Assembly (NCBI RefSeq): GCF_001440035.1
Contig: NZ_LJYG01000029.1
Coordinates: 1 to 35,110 of the forward strand
Length of the DNA: 35,110 nucleotides
Reading direction: 5' to 3'
Origin: Bradyrhizobium manausense
Lineage (GTDB): Bacteria > Pseudomonadota > Alphaproteobacteria > Rhizobiales > Xanthobacteraceae
In this document: positions 34,343 through 35,110 of the stretch, in pieces
Layout of the letters: each line of letters starts with the position of its first letter
Numbering within the stretch: the first letter of the stretch is position 1
The notes under the pieces: generated by a model
Told to the model about the DNA's origin: nothing
Databases searched by the model: none
What the model saw: the letters and a program-made list of their open reading frames with translations, nothing else
Position numbers and translations under genes: made by a program

Positions 34343-35110
34343 ATGTCTACGACGAAGGTCCTTTGGGGCCAAATCATTCTTGTCCTTGCCATCGTGCTCA
34401 TGATGACCTGGGCGGCGACCCAGTGGGTCGCCTGGAAACTCGGATTCCAGCCGCAACTCGGGCAGCCTTGGTTTGAGCTCGGATATGGCAAGCCCGTGTA
34501 CCTGCCGCCCGCGTTTTTCTGGTGGTGGTATGCCTACGACGCCTACGCCCCAATGATATTCACTGAGGGGGCTTGCATTGCAGCATCGGGTGGCATCATC
34601 TCGATCATAGTTGCATTTGCCATGTCGATCTGGAGAGCCCAAGAGGCGAAGACGGCCGCAACCTACGGCTCTGCGCGTTGGGCGCTTCCTTTCGAACTTC
34701 GATCAGCGCAGCTTACCGGACCGGATGGTGTCATCCTCGGGCGGTTTGACCGCAACTATCTTCGACACAACGGGCCCGAGCACGTACTCTGCTTTGCGCC
34801 GACGCGATCAGGCAAGGGCGTCGGCCTTGTCGTTCCTACCCTTCTGACCTGGGCGGGTAGCTGCATCGTCCATGACATCAAGGGCGAGAATTGGACTCTG
34901 ACTTCTGGTTTTCGCTCTTCGCATGGAAGGGTGCTGCTATTCGATCCGACCAACCGAAACTCTGCGGCTTACAATCCATTGCTCGAGGTCCGTCGGGGAG
35001 AATGGGAGGTTCGGGATGTCCAGAACATCGCCGACGTCCTGGTGGACCCCGAAGGAGCACTAGAACGACGCAGTCACTGGGAAAAGACAAGCCACTCGCT
35101 TCTGGTCGGC
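34343..35110 (+). CDS. traG: Type IV coupling protein TraG/VirD4 (5' part)
   Basis: Starts at ATG 34343 and stays open to the end of the window (256 codons). Full-length relatives have ~650 residues, so the C-terminal part is outside. Two N-terminal membrane segments (ILVLAIVLMMTWAATQWVAW; CIAASGGIISIIVAFAMSIW) are followed by the ATPase domain with Walker A APTRSGKGVG (152-161), then VVPTLLTWAGSCIVHDIKGE and LLFDPTNRNSAAYNPL. It would hand the relaxase-DNA complex to the Trb channel. The trbB-trbI genes are expected beyond the right edge. Confidence 0.9.
   Translation, partial: MSTTKVLWGQIILVLAIVLMMTWAATQWVAWKLGFQPQLGQPWFELGYGKPVYLPPAFFWWWYAYDAYAPMIFTEGACIAASGGIISIIVAFAMSIWRAQEAKTAATYGSARWALPFELRSAQLTGPDGVILGRFDRNYLRHNGPEHVLCFAPTRSGKGVGLVVPTLLTWAGSCIVHDIKGENWTLTSGFRSSHGRVLLFDPTNRNSAAYNPLLEVRRGEWEVRDVQNIADVLVDPEGALERRSHWEKTSHSLLVG

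Larger units (their letters stand above)
24145..35110. mobile_element. ICE control, replication and transfer region (partial)
   Basis: A run of genes characteristic of rhizobial symbiosis ICEs: qseC-qseM, fseA, rdfS, repA, DUF2840, traF, transglycosylase, relaxase and traG. The only foreign item is the sulfotransferase gene between fseA and rdfS. No integrase or attachment sites are present, so the element's limits cannot be set. Confidence 0.75.

Noticed and set aside
1..35110. CRISPR arrays, tRNA or rRNA genes
   Set aside because: No regularly spaced repeat-spacer series and no cloverleaf or rRNA-like stretch was seen on either strand. The iterons after repA are only three units with 6-7 base gaps.

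Overview
The window looks like part of a symbiosis island / integrative and conjugative element (ICE) of a rhizobium, most probably Bradyrhizobium or Mesorhizobium (Hyphomicrobiales). Three things point there. The DNA is GC-rich with many decayed insertion sequences. There is a type III effector-like gene behind a tts-box-like promoter and a VirK-family gene. Above all, the right third carries the regulatory and transfer module known from Mesorhizobium ICESym elements (QseC/QseM, FseA, RdfS, TraF, RlxS, TraG). The assignment rests on family recognition by eye; no database search was possible.

Layout. 1-1533: an intact IS5-type insertion sequence whose left terminal repeat starts at base 1. 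2.0-4.9 kb: a TnpB relic and a large membrane-bound PAS sensor histidine kinase without an adjacent response regulator. 5.0-7.6 kb: decayed DNA with an IS66 relic and an antitoxin-like (HTH_37) relic. 7.6-10.9 kb: ICE maintenance-type genes (Toprim/DUF7146-like protein, DUF2493 protein) separated by a truncated MocR-type regulator; an 80-bp inverted repeat precedes the DUF2493 gene. 11-14.6 kb: small exported proteins including a VirK-like protein, small hypothetical genes and an IS630 relic. 14.9-17.2 kb: tts box and a 730-residue putative type III effector. 17.3-18.4 kb: an IS21 istA relic and a conserved membrane protein. 18.8-24.1 kb: two ~98% identical ~697-bp direct repeats, each carrying a DUF736 gene, flanking a LysR regulator and a VanA/VanB-like Rieske O-demethylase pair.

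24.1-35.1 kb is the ICE control and transfer region. Divergent qseC-like and qseM-like genes share an operator region. Next comes an 18-bp tra-box-like palindrome, then an fseA-like gene split between two frames with a +1 shift site (UUU C) just before the stop. A sulfotransferase gene broken at an A8 tract interrupts the module. It continues with rdfS-like, repA-like (with iterons just downstream), DUF2840, traF, lytic transglycosylase, MOBP/DUF3363 relaxase and the start of the traG/virD4 coupling protein, which runs off the window.

Inferred logic: quorum sensing (TraR at the tra box) would drive fseA, whose full product needs frameshifting. FseA would activate rdfS for excision and the linked replication and transfer genes. 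QseM would hold FseA/TraR in check and QseC would set QseM level. The aromatic demethylase cassette, effector and sulfotransferase are cargo.
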